Assembly: GCA_029204225.1 (NCBI GenBank)
Contig: CM055095.1
Location: forward strand, 39,796,141 to 39,860,140
Length of the DNA: 64,000 nucleotides
Source of the DNA: Diphasiastrum complanatum
Lineage: Eukaryota > Streptophyta > Lycopodiopsida > Lycopodiales > Lycopodiaceae
Reading direction: 5' to 3'
Positions within the stretch are counted from its first letter, which is position 1; each line of letters opens with the position of its first letter. A program made the position numbers and the translations under genes. Under the pieces are notes generated by a model. That model was not told the origin of the DNA. It saw only the letters and a list, made by a program, of their open reading frames with translations, and searched no databases. Below are positions 46,030 through 57,050 of the stretch, piece by piece.

Positions 46030-46994
46030 ACATGGTGGTGTCACTTGAAGGTTGTATTATTGAAGGTAAACACAGTCATGTGTGTAAACTCTATAAGGCA
46101 CTTTATGACTTGAAGCAATCTGCTCGAGCATGGTTTCAAAGGATCAATACTTTCCTTATTGATTACGGCTACACACCAAGCTCTTTAGATTCAAATGTTT
46201 ATTTCAAGATAGTGTAGCAGTCTTTTATCATTATCACTCTATAGGTGGACGACACATTGCTCTTCGGCAATAATATCGATCTAATAAAAGAAGGCAAGAC
46301 AATGCTATCTTTTGAATTCGACATGACCGATCTGGACGAAGCTCATTTCTACCTAGGAATACAGATCCACAGAGACAGAAATCAAAAGTTGATCTATATT
46401 ACTCAACAGAGATACATCTACAATATGTTAGTCAGATAAAATCTAGTTAATTGCAAGTTAGCTCTCTCACCAATGAAACCAGGTCTCAAATTGTCAAAGG
46501 ACCAGTGTCCCCAAACAATCAAAGAGAAAGAGCAGATGCGTGAGTATTCTTATCATTCGATAATAGGATCTCCTATGTACGCAACGATCTGTACCAGGCC
46601 AGACATAGCTTTTTTAGTCAGCTCCCTAAGTCAGTTTATGACTAACCCTGGTATGACACATTGGAAGGCTCTTATCAGAGTCATGAGATATCTTCGAGCT
46701 ACTATGGACTTTTTCATTTGTTATGAAGTAGTTGACAATGACAAACTCAATTTACTTAGTGGTTACACAAATGCAAGTTGGGCAGGAGATGTAGACACTC
46801 GTAAATCTACTTTTGGATTTACTTTCTTCCTCAACAATGGTCCAATTTCCTAGAACAGTCGAAAGCAATCTTCGATAGCTCTATGAATCAAAGTATATCA
46901 CAGCCTCACAAGCTACAAAGGAAGCAATTTGGTTGAGGAACTTACTTTCAGATATCAATCTGAATCAATATGCTCCGACATTATTATTTTGCAA
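46030..46994 (+). pseudogene. Copia RT and RNase H remnant (element D)
   Basis: It contains EGKHSHVCKLYKALYDLKQSARAWFQ, then (stop, with the catalytic Tyr lost) VDDTLLFGNNIDLIKEGK, DLDEAHFYLGIQIHRDR, YSYHSIIGSPMYATICTRPDIAF, SQFMTNPGMTHWKALIRVMRYL and YTNASWAGDVDTRKSTFGFTFFLNNGPIS. It is about 90% alike to element E (53.8-54.9 kb). It breaks off at LLFCNV, where CDNQSA is expected, and joins copia F leader sequence. Confidence 0.88.
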
Positions 46995-47520
46995 TGTGAA
47001 AACCCTAAAATTGATTGGATCTCTCATGTTTGAAGTTTGTGGTCTTTTTTCAAGAGTGTGTTTCAATCTTAGAAAGTGCAAAAGTTCACAAGATTGTAGG
47101 TTGATCATGTTTTGATCAAGTGTCATCAATTCTATGTGTTGGACTTGCTAGGTTTGGTGCAAGAAAGAGTTTTGAGAGGTTTCATATCTTTGTAATTTCT
47201 TCTTTAATCCATTTGTCGACCTTCAAGAGAGTGCTAAGTGCATTGGAATAGGTTAAAAGATAAGATCAAATCATTGCAACATGGCTACAAATGGAGGCTT
47301 CATGTTGGAGAGCAATGATAGGCTTACCTCAAGCAACTATTCTACTTGGAAAGTGAGAATGGAGTCTCTCCTTGAGATGAATGAGTTAATGGACATTGTT
47401 GTAGGTGTGGAGGAAATACCTTTGACACCTCAAGAACAATTGAGGTATGATAGGAGGGCAAAGATATCCCTTCATGTGATCAAGATGAATGTGAAAATGA
47501 ACTTCTCAAGGTCGGTTGGT
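46995..47520 (+). pseudogene. Copia F leader and gag N-terminus fragment, fused to D
   Basis: From AACCCTAAAATTGATTGGAT on, the sequence matches the F leader (compare 22918 on). An ATG at 47281 follows, encoding MATNGGFMLESNDRLTSSNY, STWKVRMESLLEMNELMDI and RRAKISLHVIKMNVK, the same as the first ~80 residues of the F Gag. Similarity ends at about 47505. The fusion point falls inside RNase H of D. Confidence 0.88.
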
Positions 47521-48035
47521 CATAGAAAGTTGATTACGTACATAAAACGAAAGCATCACTCCCTTGACAAAATCCAAAACATAGGTGATTTATACACAAC
47601 CTGAACATTGACTTCAATGCATGGATTACCATGATAATCAACAACTTTCACTTTCAGCATGTGTATTTCATGCCCATGTTGTTCCTCAAATACCTAGATA
47701 TAATGTCATATTATTCCTTCGAGTGATTTGTTTTCTTTAGAACAAAGTCATTCAAAGAGTTATTGCCACAAAAAGTCTATCCTTCCTTGTTAAGAATCAA
47801 ATTTGCTGTAGTTACGTTCTTTTGCCAAAATTAATATCTCCATATAGCATCAACCCAACTGCTATAACATGTTAAAGCAAGATAGACGTATATAGCTGTG
47901 CAGGAGTTTATTGAAATGTGGTTCAAAACCGAACCTAAACGAATGAAGTAAGAGAAGGCCGTAGTAATAATGATGCTACATGATCACAAGATGTAGATGT
48001 TTTCTTTATTAGTATTTGAATGCTAGTAAATCCTA
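47521..48035. other. Unassigned sequence
   Basis: No coding frame, repeat or element boundary is recognised. Confidence 0.4.
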
Positions 48036-48480
48036 ACCCACTCGGACAGTGTAGTTGCCTGTAGTGAGCAGCTGCTTGGCCACCTCAGTGCCAGCTTTGC
48101 TGGTACCGCTGGTGATCAAAACGATGGGCTTCCCATCACTCATCATGTCCAGGGCTGGCATTAATCAAGCGGCTGTGTGGAAGAACTATATGTTGTTTTG
48201 ATGAGGCAGGCCGAGACCCGAAAGGAAGCGACTGATCAATTGATCAGCTTCTGCTACTAGTTGTCTGGATACTCCTTTTCCGTGTCCACAGTGAGTGCTC
48301 CTAGATACACACTCAGATTACAGAAAGAGAGGCAACGACTTTATACCATCACCAAAAGCTTCTAGCACCGTAGACGAAGGGAGAGAGAAGCACGGGTATG
48401 GAAGCGAGTGCTGGTGGATATCGAATATCTGGGAAGCTGCACACAACCTTCTGGAATGCGAAAGTAATTAAATTTTTGAG
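48036..48480 (-). pseudogene. Duplicated 5' end and upstream region of the NmrA-like gene
   Basis: On the minus strand it starts MPALDMMSDGKPIVLITSGT with ATGCCAGCC intact (48162-48160), and runs to GNYTVRVG before similarity to 31153 stops at about 48038. About 300 bp upstream also match (AAGCGACTGATCAATTGATC, CTACTAG, CACACTCAGATTACAG). Only about 40 codons remain, so this is a gene fragment. It preserves a start codon that the longer copy has lost. Confidence 0.8.
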
Positions 48481-48782
48481 TCACGGCCATATAAGTTGAG
48501 CCTTGGAGTCACGGCACTTCAGCTCCTGCTTTGGGCTCACAATGAGCATAAGTCACATAAGAAAAAATAAAATATACTTCTTTTGTTATTGAAGGATGAG
48601 AAAATAATCAATGTACAAAAAGATGAAAGTACATAGAACTATCATATTGCCTAAATTCAAAGATTAACTAAGATAAAATAATTTTAAAATATTTAAATTA
48701 TTAATCACAACCTCTTACTTGATGTAAGTCACTAATTAGAAGTGTTACTAATAGATAATGCATTAATCTTTGAAGTAGCCGC
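48481..48782. other. Unassigned AT-rich sequence
   Basis: Two short GAGTCACGGC words occur near 48480 and 48507. Nothing else is recognised. Confidence 0.4.
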
Positions 48783-49215
48783 TCATGCAAATTGATCTGG
48801 TTGAAGAATCGAAAGCGTTTGCGAACGTTGCAATGCAACATAAATACATTGACGGAAAGATATAATGACAAATGGTAACGTAACATTTTGTCCCTGGTGT
48901 TTTACAACAAGCTCTGGACTTAAGGACAAAAAATCACTAAATTTCTTGTGGAGACATCGACATGTTTCCAAAGCAAAGGGGATGAAATCTTCTCTAGAAG
49001 CACAGTCATTATAATCTTGCTCCTCTTGAGTTGCGTGGGATGCAACAACCCCCATGTGGTGGAAGAACAACCAAGAAGGTCCTGTCGAGAGGGATCGACA
49101 ATAACATGTCCAAAAGTGCAAATTCTCTCACACGAGAGAACAAGGTCAACACGTAGACGAGATGCCTACGAAGATTGGGGGCCTGCATCTTGCAGGCACT
49201 GCTCACTTTCGGCCC
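48783..49215 (-). pseudogene. LINE tail with restriction-like endonuclease, inverted copy
   Basis: On the minus strand, one frame gives RVDLVLSCERICTF and VIVDPSRQDLLGCSS; after a frameshift, EEQDYND, EDFIPFALETCRCLHKKFSDFL and FRQCIYVALQRSQTLSILQ follow. These align with the plus-strand copy at 52440-52830 (VDIVLSRDGLRTLVD; FIPLAIEPYGTLHQCFQDFL; ALQRAQALSILQ). The two copies face each other about 60 bp apart. It is broken by frameshifts. Confidence 0.8.
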
Positions 49216-49777
49216 CATGCACAATCACAAACACTAGTTTTTTTTTTTTTTAAGTAAAAAATTAAATTTGTATTGCCAAAACCCTCTTTGCCCAAGCTTG
49301 TCTTCCTCCTTTTGAGAAACTCCTCACTTTCATCTCAAATCACGTACAAGAGACCCTCTTGGAGCACGTGCACAAGCAAACCCTTTCCAACATGCTCTCT
49401 GAGGCTCCTTCGGTGTTGCATCGAGCTCGATTTCGTTCTTGTGCGGGTCCAGGTGCGAGGGCTTGGCTGTCAGCTCGACCTGTTATTCCTTCCTTTCGAT
49501 TGTCTTCGGCCATTTTCACCACTGCTCTTCGTCTTCGCTTGAAGCTACCTCATTCTTCGGTCTTGGGTCTCTCCAGGTGTGTCTGTGGTCACCCTATTGA
49601 TGCTCTTGCTATCCACCTCCTCCGCTGTCCTTCTGGGAGTGAGCACACTGCTACGCATGATGTTGTCAGAGATACACTGGCCGCTATAGCCAGAGATGGA
49701 GGATTTCATGTCCTTAGGGAGCAGTCTGATGTACTTTCTTCTACCGTGTCCCAGTCTTCCCACAGGTGTGTTGACAT

Positions 49778-50179
49778 AGTTAACATTCTATGCGAAAATT
49801 CTGATCTAGTGGAGAGTGCATATCAGATATGCAATCACTGACTGATTGCCAAGCATCGAAACCATAAACAACATCCACAAGTAACAAAGTGATGGAAGAG
49901 CTCACATCAAGCAAAAGAGCTTTCAAAGAAAAAGCATCTTTATTACAAAGAGACTAAGTAAAGGTCCCCTTTGCATGGGACGCCACGTGGTATAGACTTA
50001 ATAAATGCATGAAATTCACTGTTGGCCTCTACGTGGCATTTTAGGCTATATACAGGTGTAGTCCCGATATCGGCCCGGGACAAGCCCTCGGGCTGGCTTC
50101 TTTACTAAAGCCTACCTACCAAACTGAAACAGTACATAATTATAAACTACAATTACAGTTGAGCACATTATTTCTAACT
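49778..50179 (-). repeat. 3' LTR of the small LTR element
   Basis: AGTTAACATTCTATG...ATTTCTAACT. It contains TGCCACGTGG and TGGCATTTTAGGCTATATA (a TATATA box) and matches 52025-52438. Confidence 0.9.
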
Positions 50180-52011
50180 CCCTCTCTTAAGCTCAAGTGT
50201 TATTTAAATATCAAACTAACTGTACACTTATTACAGTATCACATTTGAAGCTTTCATAAATAAATCAAATCAAATCTAAGCTCAAATGTGATAAGAGTAT
50301 CTAAAATAAAAATGTGTAGCCATGTCCTGGAGTGTCTGTATAGATCATATGCAATTTTCCTGCTACATGTACTCGACTTACACTCAAGTACACAGTCAAA
50401 GCACTTGACTCACAAAGTATCACCCAAACACCATGCTCTCAACAAGAGTCTGCCACACTCTGAACTTGACTTGTTCACCATCAACTTCAGACCACGTGAG
50501 ACACAAGACTCACACTGAGGAAATCTCACTGCCACCATGAGATTATCATCCTCCATCTTACTAGGCTGACATCCTATCAGACCTTTACAAGAAAAACTCA
50601 TAATGCTGATAACAATGAGCAACTATGGCTCAACCTGAGGAAATCTTACTGCCACTAAGATTATACCCTCACCAGAAAATCAGCTAGTAGACATGTCAAC
50701 AAGTCACTAAGCATCAAATGAGTACTTTTGTTTTTCTTTTCAATAGCAAATGCATAACCAATCAAACTCCAACTCAGATCTACGTCTAGTCACAAAAGAC
50801 TCTCATGACAAAGTCACATGCAAGCAATCACATTCATGCAACCAGCACAAATGACAAACATATCAATTGATGATCACTGCTTGCTGAAGAAGATATTCTC
50901 CTATACCTGTACCTCCTAGAGATACATCCCTGTCCAAGTGTCCCATCCAAAGCCATCCATTCCAATTTGCCTTGCCTTACCAAGCTACCATTCATCTTTC
51001 ATGCACCAAACATACATGTCTTCCAAAGACTCTGATGAATCCCCTACATCTCATGAGCTTTCTCATGTAGGTTATACGCTTTGACAAGCATTCACAAACA
51101 TTATGGATCATATATAAACTTGGACTCTTCACAACAAACAAGCTAACAAGCTTTTACCTATAAGTCAAGTGGTATCTCTTATCATAACATCCAACTCACC
51201 ATTAAGGCTTTTTTATCATGGATTACTAAGTTCCATAGCACCACACGTATCCTGCTTGCTGCTTCTTGTTACATCCTGTAACATGATATATGAATATGCT
51301 CTCATAGATCCTGAGAGTTATGTCTCATCAACCCTGATCTTACTGAGATAAAATGGCTTCATATGACTTCGACTAGGCTTCCTTGATCTCACTCCAAAAG
51401 ACCACAAACCATCCAAGTTCAACATCCAATGCCAAGCCTACATATCCGCAAATATAGCCAATGCATAAAAGCCTCAAAGAAATGGCTTACCAATGCTCCT
51501 GATGGTAGATAACATTCTATCAATGCCAATCCAAGTATGGAACCCTGCTGCATTGCCGACCATGTACACATCTCATGCACACCATGAATTCCATGCCACT
51601 GCAGCAATATGCCTCCAATAGATCATAGAGACTACCCTCTCTACATCTTTGTCCCTTCATGAACCGTAGTCAAGCTACTAGATTTGCTTCCTTACTTTTC
51701 TCTTTGGCTCATCCAGCTAACCTTTGTCAGCTGTTCCTCGCACCAAACAGTTCCTTAATTCACTAAGAATTGCTCTCGTTATCAGTATTTCCTTGTGGGC
51801 TGCCTCATAGCCTACCTGCTATGGAATTCGTTTTACTTTGATTCTACAAATTGATTTTGTATGCACTGAATCAGAGGGCTTTGCATCTCCAATCTCCCTA
51901 GACCATCATGTGCCCCCTACGGCGTCCTTATCGTTGCTCGGTTCTGATGCTACCATTGATGGAACTGCTCTTCCAAGAGCTACGATTGTGCACGTTCCTC
52001 CACATCCTAAA

Positions 52012-52024
52012 GGCTCTGATACCA
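52012..52024 (-). promoter_or_regulatory. Primer-binding site of the small LTR element
   Basis: On the minus strand it reads TGGTATCAGAGCC with no gap after the LTR terminus ...GTTAACT. Initiator tRNA-Met type. Confidence 0.9.
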
Positions 52025-52438
52025 AGTTAACATTCTATGCGAAAATTTTGATCTAGTGCAGAGTGCATATCAGATATGCAATCACTGATTGATTGCCAAG
52101 CATCGAAACCATAAACAACATCCACAAGTAACAAAGTGATGGAGGAGCTCACATCAAGCAAAAGAGCTCACAAAGCAAAAGCATCTTTATTACAAAGAGA
52201 CTGATACATATACAAGTAAAGGTCCCCTTTGCATGGGGATGCCACGTGGCATAGACCTAATAAATGCATGAATTTCACTGTTGGCCTCTATGTGGCATTT
52301 TAGGCTATATACAGGTGTAATCCCGATATTGGCCCAGGACAATCCCCCAGGATGGCTACTTAACTAAAGTCTACCTACCAAACTGAAACAGTACATAACT
52401 GTAAACTACAATCATAGTTGAGCATACTATTTCTAACT
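52025..52438 (-). repeat. 5' LTR of the small LTR element
   Basis: It matches 49778-50179, with a 12-bp net length difference around GATACATATACA and scattered substitutions. Confidence 0.9.
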
Positions 52439-52909
52439 GACATTGTCCTCTCTCGAGATGGGCTTCGTACTTTGGTAGATGTTGTTGTTGTTGATCCCAC
52501 GCGTGGTGACCTACTGCCTCGCTCTACCTTCACACCAGGAGAAGCGGCAGGCGTGGTAGCACAAGAGAAGGACAAAAACTACTTCGACAAGCACCCTACT
52601 GATGCTTTCATTCCCCTGGCAATTGAGCCTTATGGCACCTTGCATCAATGCTTTCAGGATTTTCTTCGCATGTGTTCTCATCAGGCAACAGAGTGTCAAG
52701 GTATTCCTGGTTCTATTCTCGTGGCTTCTTTCAAACAACGTATTTCCATTGCCTTGCAACGTGCTCAGGCCCTATCAATCCTACAATGGACGAGGTTTGC
52801 TACATCTCATCTCCCTTCATTAGCTGACTCACCACCTCTTCACTTTTCTGATCTGCTACAATCAATTGGCAGACTCCCACTAACATCATCATTGCACTTT
52901 TATTTTTAA

Positions 52910-53206
52910 CATTGGACTATTCTCCTACTAATCTACTAATCGACATTTTAATCTTCGTCCAACTTTTATCCAGACCTGCAGATTTCTTTGTGTTTCTACA
53001 CAGTTTGTAGAACTACTCGGAAATGGCTCATAGGTGGCTCTGACATATCGGGCATCATCCGACAATCTTTATCGGGCATGGTCCGACAAATCTTGTCAGG
53101 TGAAAGTTTATTGTTCATCTTAAAAGCTACAGACTTGCCCTAACCATTTAGCAAGTAATTTTTCGGGAAGATTCAACTGGATGGATGCTAGCTCACTGTA
53201 GCTGAC
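52910..53206. other. Spacer with TATCGGGC/CCGACA repeats
   Basis: 53040-53098 has CATATCGGGCATCATCCGACAA and two similar units, like the array at 45110. Otherwise nothing is recognised. It probably belongs to the left part of copia element E. Confidence 0.5.
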
Positions 53207-54990
53207 TTGTCTGACTCGTCCGACATATTGAACTTCAAGGTTCCTCAATCGACTATTCCCATTGAAGGTCCAAGCTTGTCTACTTTTGACAAACAACATA
53301 TCAATGGCAAATCCAAAGATGATAATGTTGCAGTTCAACAACTACAAAATGATGAATATGATCAACTTCCTTTATTCCCAGAAGATCATCGAGAACTAGC
53401 AGACCACCTATAAGAATATTAATGAGTCTTCAGCTTACTTTGTTCACAAACTGACAATTGTTGAAGAGGTGCTCAGTCAGCCCGATTCCGATCTCTGGAA
53501 AGAAGCTATGGATAAAGAATATTCATCTCTTATCAAGAACTAAACATGAACAATTGTCGAATTACCTGCTAGTAGAAACGTGGTTGATTGCAAATGGATT
53601 TTCAAAGTCAAGTACAAAGTAGACGGAAGCATCGACAGAAGAAAAGCCCGACTTGTTGCTAGAGTATTTTCTCAAATATACAACGTTGATTACACCAAGA
53701 CCTTCAGTCCAGTAGTCAAGCATTCTTCTATTCGACTTTTATTATCGTTTGTTGTTGTAGCAGATTTGAAAATACATCAAATGGATGTACAGATAACATA
53801 TCTCAATGGAGTTATTGAAGAAGACATTTACATGGTGCAACTCGAAGGTTATATTATCGAAGGTAAACACAATCATGTGTGTAAACTCCATAAGGCACTT
53901 TATGGCTTGAAGCAACCTGCTCGAGCATGGTTTTAGAGGATCAATACTTTCCTTATTGATCACAGCTACCCACCAAGCTCTTCAGATTTGAATGTTTACT
54001 TCAAGATAGTGTAGCAGTCTTCTATCATTATCACTTTATACGTGGATGACACATTGCTCTTCGACAACAATATTGATCTGATAAAAGAAGGCAAGACAAT
54101 GCTATCTTTGGAATTGGACATGATCGATCTGGACGAAGCTCAATTCTGCCTAGGTATTCAAATCCACATAGATAGAAATAAAAAATTGATCTACATTACT
54201 CAATAGAGGTACATCTACAATATGTTAGTCAAATATAATCTGGTTAATTGCAAGTTAGCTCTCTCACCAATGGAACCAGGTCTCAGATTGTCAAAGGACC
54301 AATGTCCTCGAACAATCGAAGAGAAGGAGCAGATGCGTGAGTATCCTTATCATTCGATAATAGGATCTCTTGTTTATGCAATGATCTGTATCAGGCCAGA
54401 CATAGCTTTTGCAGTCAGCTCCCTATAAGTCAGTTCATGACTAATCTTGGTATAACACATTGGAAGGCTCTTATCAGAGTCATGAGATATCTTCGAGCTA
54501 CTATGGATTTTTGCATTTGTTATGGAGCGGTCGACAATGACAAACTCAATTTACTCAATGGTTACACAGATGCAAGTTGGATAGGAGATATAGATACCCA
54601 TAGATCCACTTCTGGATTTACATTCTTTCTCAACAATGGTCCTATTTCCTGGAATAGTCACAAGCAATCTTTGATAGCTCTATCTTCTACAGTATCAGAG
54701 TATATCGCAGCCTCTCAAGCTACAAAGGAAGCTATTTGGTTAAGGAACTTACTTTCAGATATCGGTCTGAATATGCTCCGACATTATTATTTTGTGATAA
54801 TCAAAGTGCCATCGCCTTGTCAACCAACCCTAGATTTCATTCTAGGAGTAAGCTCATTGAACTCAAGTATCATTATGTCAGAAGCAAAGTTCTCAACAAA
54901 GAAGTCAGATTGCAATACTATTGAATGCAAGATATGATAGCAGATATTTTTATTGAATCATTAAGCTTGGATGCACACAGAAAAGCTTAA
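53207..54990 (+). pseudogene. Copia linker, RT and RNase H remnant (element E)
   Basis: A plus-strand series of broken frames: LWKEAMDKEYSSLIKN, VDCKWIFKVKYKVDGSIDRR, KARLVARVFSQIYNVDY.KTFSPVVK, IHQMDVQITYLNGVIEEDIY, LHKALYGLKQPARAWF, then YVDDTLLFDNN and LDMIDLDEAQFCLGIQIH. RNase H follows: YTDASWIGDIDTHRSTSGFTF, ISWNSHKQSLIALSS, YIAASQATKEAIWLRNLLSD, FCDNQSAIALSTNPRFHSRS and YHYVRSKVLNKEVRLQY. There are at least five stops and two frameshifts. It belongs to the same family as D (46.0 kb). Confidence 0.9.
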
Positions 54991-55550
54991 AGATCAAGGC
55001 ATTCATGGTAAATAGTTAGCGTTCTCCCTCTCAAGCCTGCGAGCTTGAACACTCTTGAGCATTCTAGCTCAGTTCTTTAGAGTTGATTAGAGATTGTTAT
55101 TGCACTTACCGCTTATCAGTAGTTGCGCTTAATTCAGACTTATATCTAGTTGCTCTAAGATAGCTCAGAGTACAAGGCTTCGATCCGCAAACTTGTTGTA
55201 CTCATTTACATCTGTTTCGTTTTCATACTTAATCAATATTATCTTCTTATCGCGTTTAGGTTCGTCTCAGAATGTATGTGTTTCTGTAGTTCTTCGCGAT
55301 TGATTATTTGTTTGATAATTCAATGCTTAAATGTTTGGCTATCTAATCATTGTAGTACTAATGATTTTAAAGTTAGTTACTCTAAGATCGAACATGATTT
55401 CTATCACAATTGTTTTGCTCAAAATTGATAGGCGGAAGATAGTTTATTTTGCTACTCACGATAAGTTTTGATTCTCGTCTTTCAAATTCTTTCTATTTGA
55501 TTATATTTGACCTATCTTTTCACACCTCTTTTCCATGACACCTACAAGAT
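54991..55550 (+). other. Probable LTR sequence right of copia E
   Basis: Directly after the RNase H end there is a purine/pyrimidine-rich junction and then ~500 bp of non-coding sequence (TAGCGTTCTCCCTCTCAAGC on), placed as a 3' LTR would be. No partner LTR was found in the window, so the limits are not defined. Confidence 0.4.
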
Positions 55551-55554
55551 GCAG

Positions 55555-57050
55555 TTATTGTGGGCTTTTATTGGCATCACGTTGAATCTTTATTAAATGA
55601 TACTGCACCTTCTCTATGAAGTTGAGTTGGACAGTGTTGAAATCTAGGTTGTGCGGCAAAAAACAACGATGGGCTCTGGTGATCCACTTTGAGATCATCC
55701 AAGCTGTAAACCGAGATTCCCAGCATCCTCCGATCATGGCAGCAATCATCCTCCAGATCCTAAATCCAAAATAAGCATCCATTGCCAATCAAGGATCAAA
55801 ATCAGGCCATTGTTGTGCCATTGATAGGTGGAGTACAACATCACTACACTACCATTATATTGCAAAATAGAGTCTGTGACTGAGTTGTAGCTAAATCGAT
55901 TTGTAGTCACGTGAATCCCTGGCCATGCTGTCAGTCAGAGAATAAGCACTAGCTGCTAAGTAGAATCGTTGAGAAGTAGAATCGTAGCCAGCCAGGAGAA
56001 ATCGATGCTAACAAAAGTAGAGATTCTTGAGCAAACGATGAGTAGATGCTTGAGCGAACAGTAGGAGATTCTACAGCAAACATATGTTTTGACCATTTAT
56101 CCTCAATAACATCTTGTATGAACTCCAAATCTAAACATATGTGAACTCTTTTTGGTTATGCAAAATCTGAAAGATCAAAATGTACGTGAATGCTTTCTTG
56201 CTCTAGACGCAAGTTGGCATATGTTTGTGCAAATGAGGTATGGTTTGTTGGGCAGGCTTTAATAGTTTTTTCACATTGAGTAGCCATGAAAACCCTATGA
56301 AACGGTTGGTAGAAACAATTCCATGTCATGATGAACTTGACAAAATCAATGGCCATGGAAGCTTGACAACCAACAGCCGCTATGACTGATGTGGGCATAG
56401 AGGCTACTACAACACCCTAACCCTACTTGCCCTAGTATTTAATCAATTGTATGTAGTTCATCCATTATATAGCCTTTTATTTCATGTTTTTGTTAATCAC
56501 ATTTTTCTCTTTCAAGTCTATTTAATCTTGCACAGTGATTTGTTCTTTCCTATGTTGGGCATAACAAAAATCTATAAAATCAAATTTTGTTAGTGTCTTT
56601 TGAAAATTGTATTTCATTTTTTTCAAGGTCCTATGCTTGTCATAGCTAACGTAATTTTCTTTGCAAATATTGCTCTTTTTCATCAATTCTTTTAGTTGTT
56701 ACTCAATGCTCTCAAACAAGTGAGAGTTCATCTTCTAAAATTATTGATTGAAATATTTTTCAGCAGACCACGCCTGTCGAGTCTCATCGTAAGTAATCTT
56801 AGCATCTTTTACTTGTTATTCATTTGAAATTTCTCAAGTAGTTGTTTATCAAGAAATGATTCTTGTAACACAAGATGTTAGGATTGTTAGTTCTTTTTCA
56901 TTGTCGTCGAATATTGGGGCACCATAGACCACAGTGTTCTTTTGAATCTGAATAGAAAATTGATGTGGATTCAAAAGAAGAGACTCTTTGTGACTGATTC
57001 CAGCAAATTCACGAATCCTCCCAAAGCAAGCGATTCTCGACATGTTAGTT
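55555..57050 (-). other. Minus-strand open fragments of unknown origin
   Basis: Frames at 55555-55788 (MDAYFGFRIWRMIAAMIGG), 56156-56398 (IDFVKFIMTWNCFYQPFHRV; QESIHVHFDLSDFA) and 56849-57043 (FGRIREFAGISHKESLLL) look protein-like in composition, but I recognise no family. They could be exons or pieces of one decayed gene. I cannot link them. Confidence 0.25.

Larger units (their letters stand above)
49778..52438 (-). mobile_element. Small non-coding LTR element inserted in the LINE tail
   Basis: A 2661-bp element with LTRs 49778-50179 (402 bp) and 52025-52438 (414 bp), flanked by the perfect duplication GACAT (49773-49777 and 52439-52443). Orientation is minus: a primer-binding site reads TGGTATCAGAGCC (52012-52024, reverse strand) directly at the LTR edge, and a purine tract (AAGAGAGGGAG) adjoins the other LTR near 50180. 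The 1.8-kb interior has no gag or pol. The termini read AGTTA...TAACT rather than TG...CA. The LTRs differ at several percent of positions, so this is older than the complete A element. Confidence 0.9.
49275..52909 (+). pseudogene. LINE ORF2 C-terminus: zinc knuckle and restriction-like endonuclease (interrupted)
   Basis: 49275-49777 and 52439-52909 rejoin in frame once the LTR element between them and one GACAT copy are set aside. In order: a helical thumb-like part (ETLLEHVHKQTLSNMLSEAP; GPGARAWLSARPVIPSF; TALRLRLKLPHS), a C-x-C-x9-H-x3-C zinc knuckle (CVCGHPIDALAIHLLRC), THDVVRDTLAAIARDGGFHV, then a PD-(D/E)xK-like nuclease: CVDIV, LVDVVVVDP, EKDKNYF (candidate catalytic D, D and K), and FIPLAIEPYGTLHQCF. 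This zinc-knuckle plus endonuclease arrangement is that of early-branching non-LTR retrotransposons (R2/CRE/NeSL-like) whose nuclease nicks target DNA. The RT part is missing, so it is probably a 5'-truncated copy. The stop is at 52907. Confidence 0.75.

Noticed and set aside
48783-49777. The two facing LINE tails as terminal inverted repeats of a DNA transposon
   Set aside because: They are diverged coding copies of different extent, without matching ends or target duplications.
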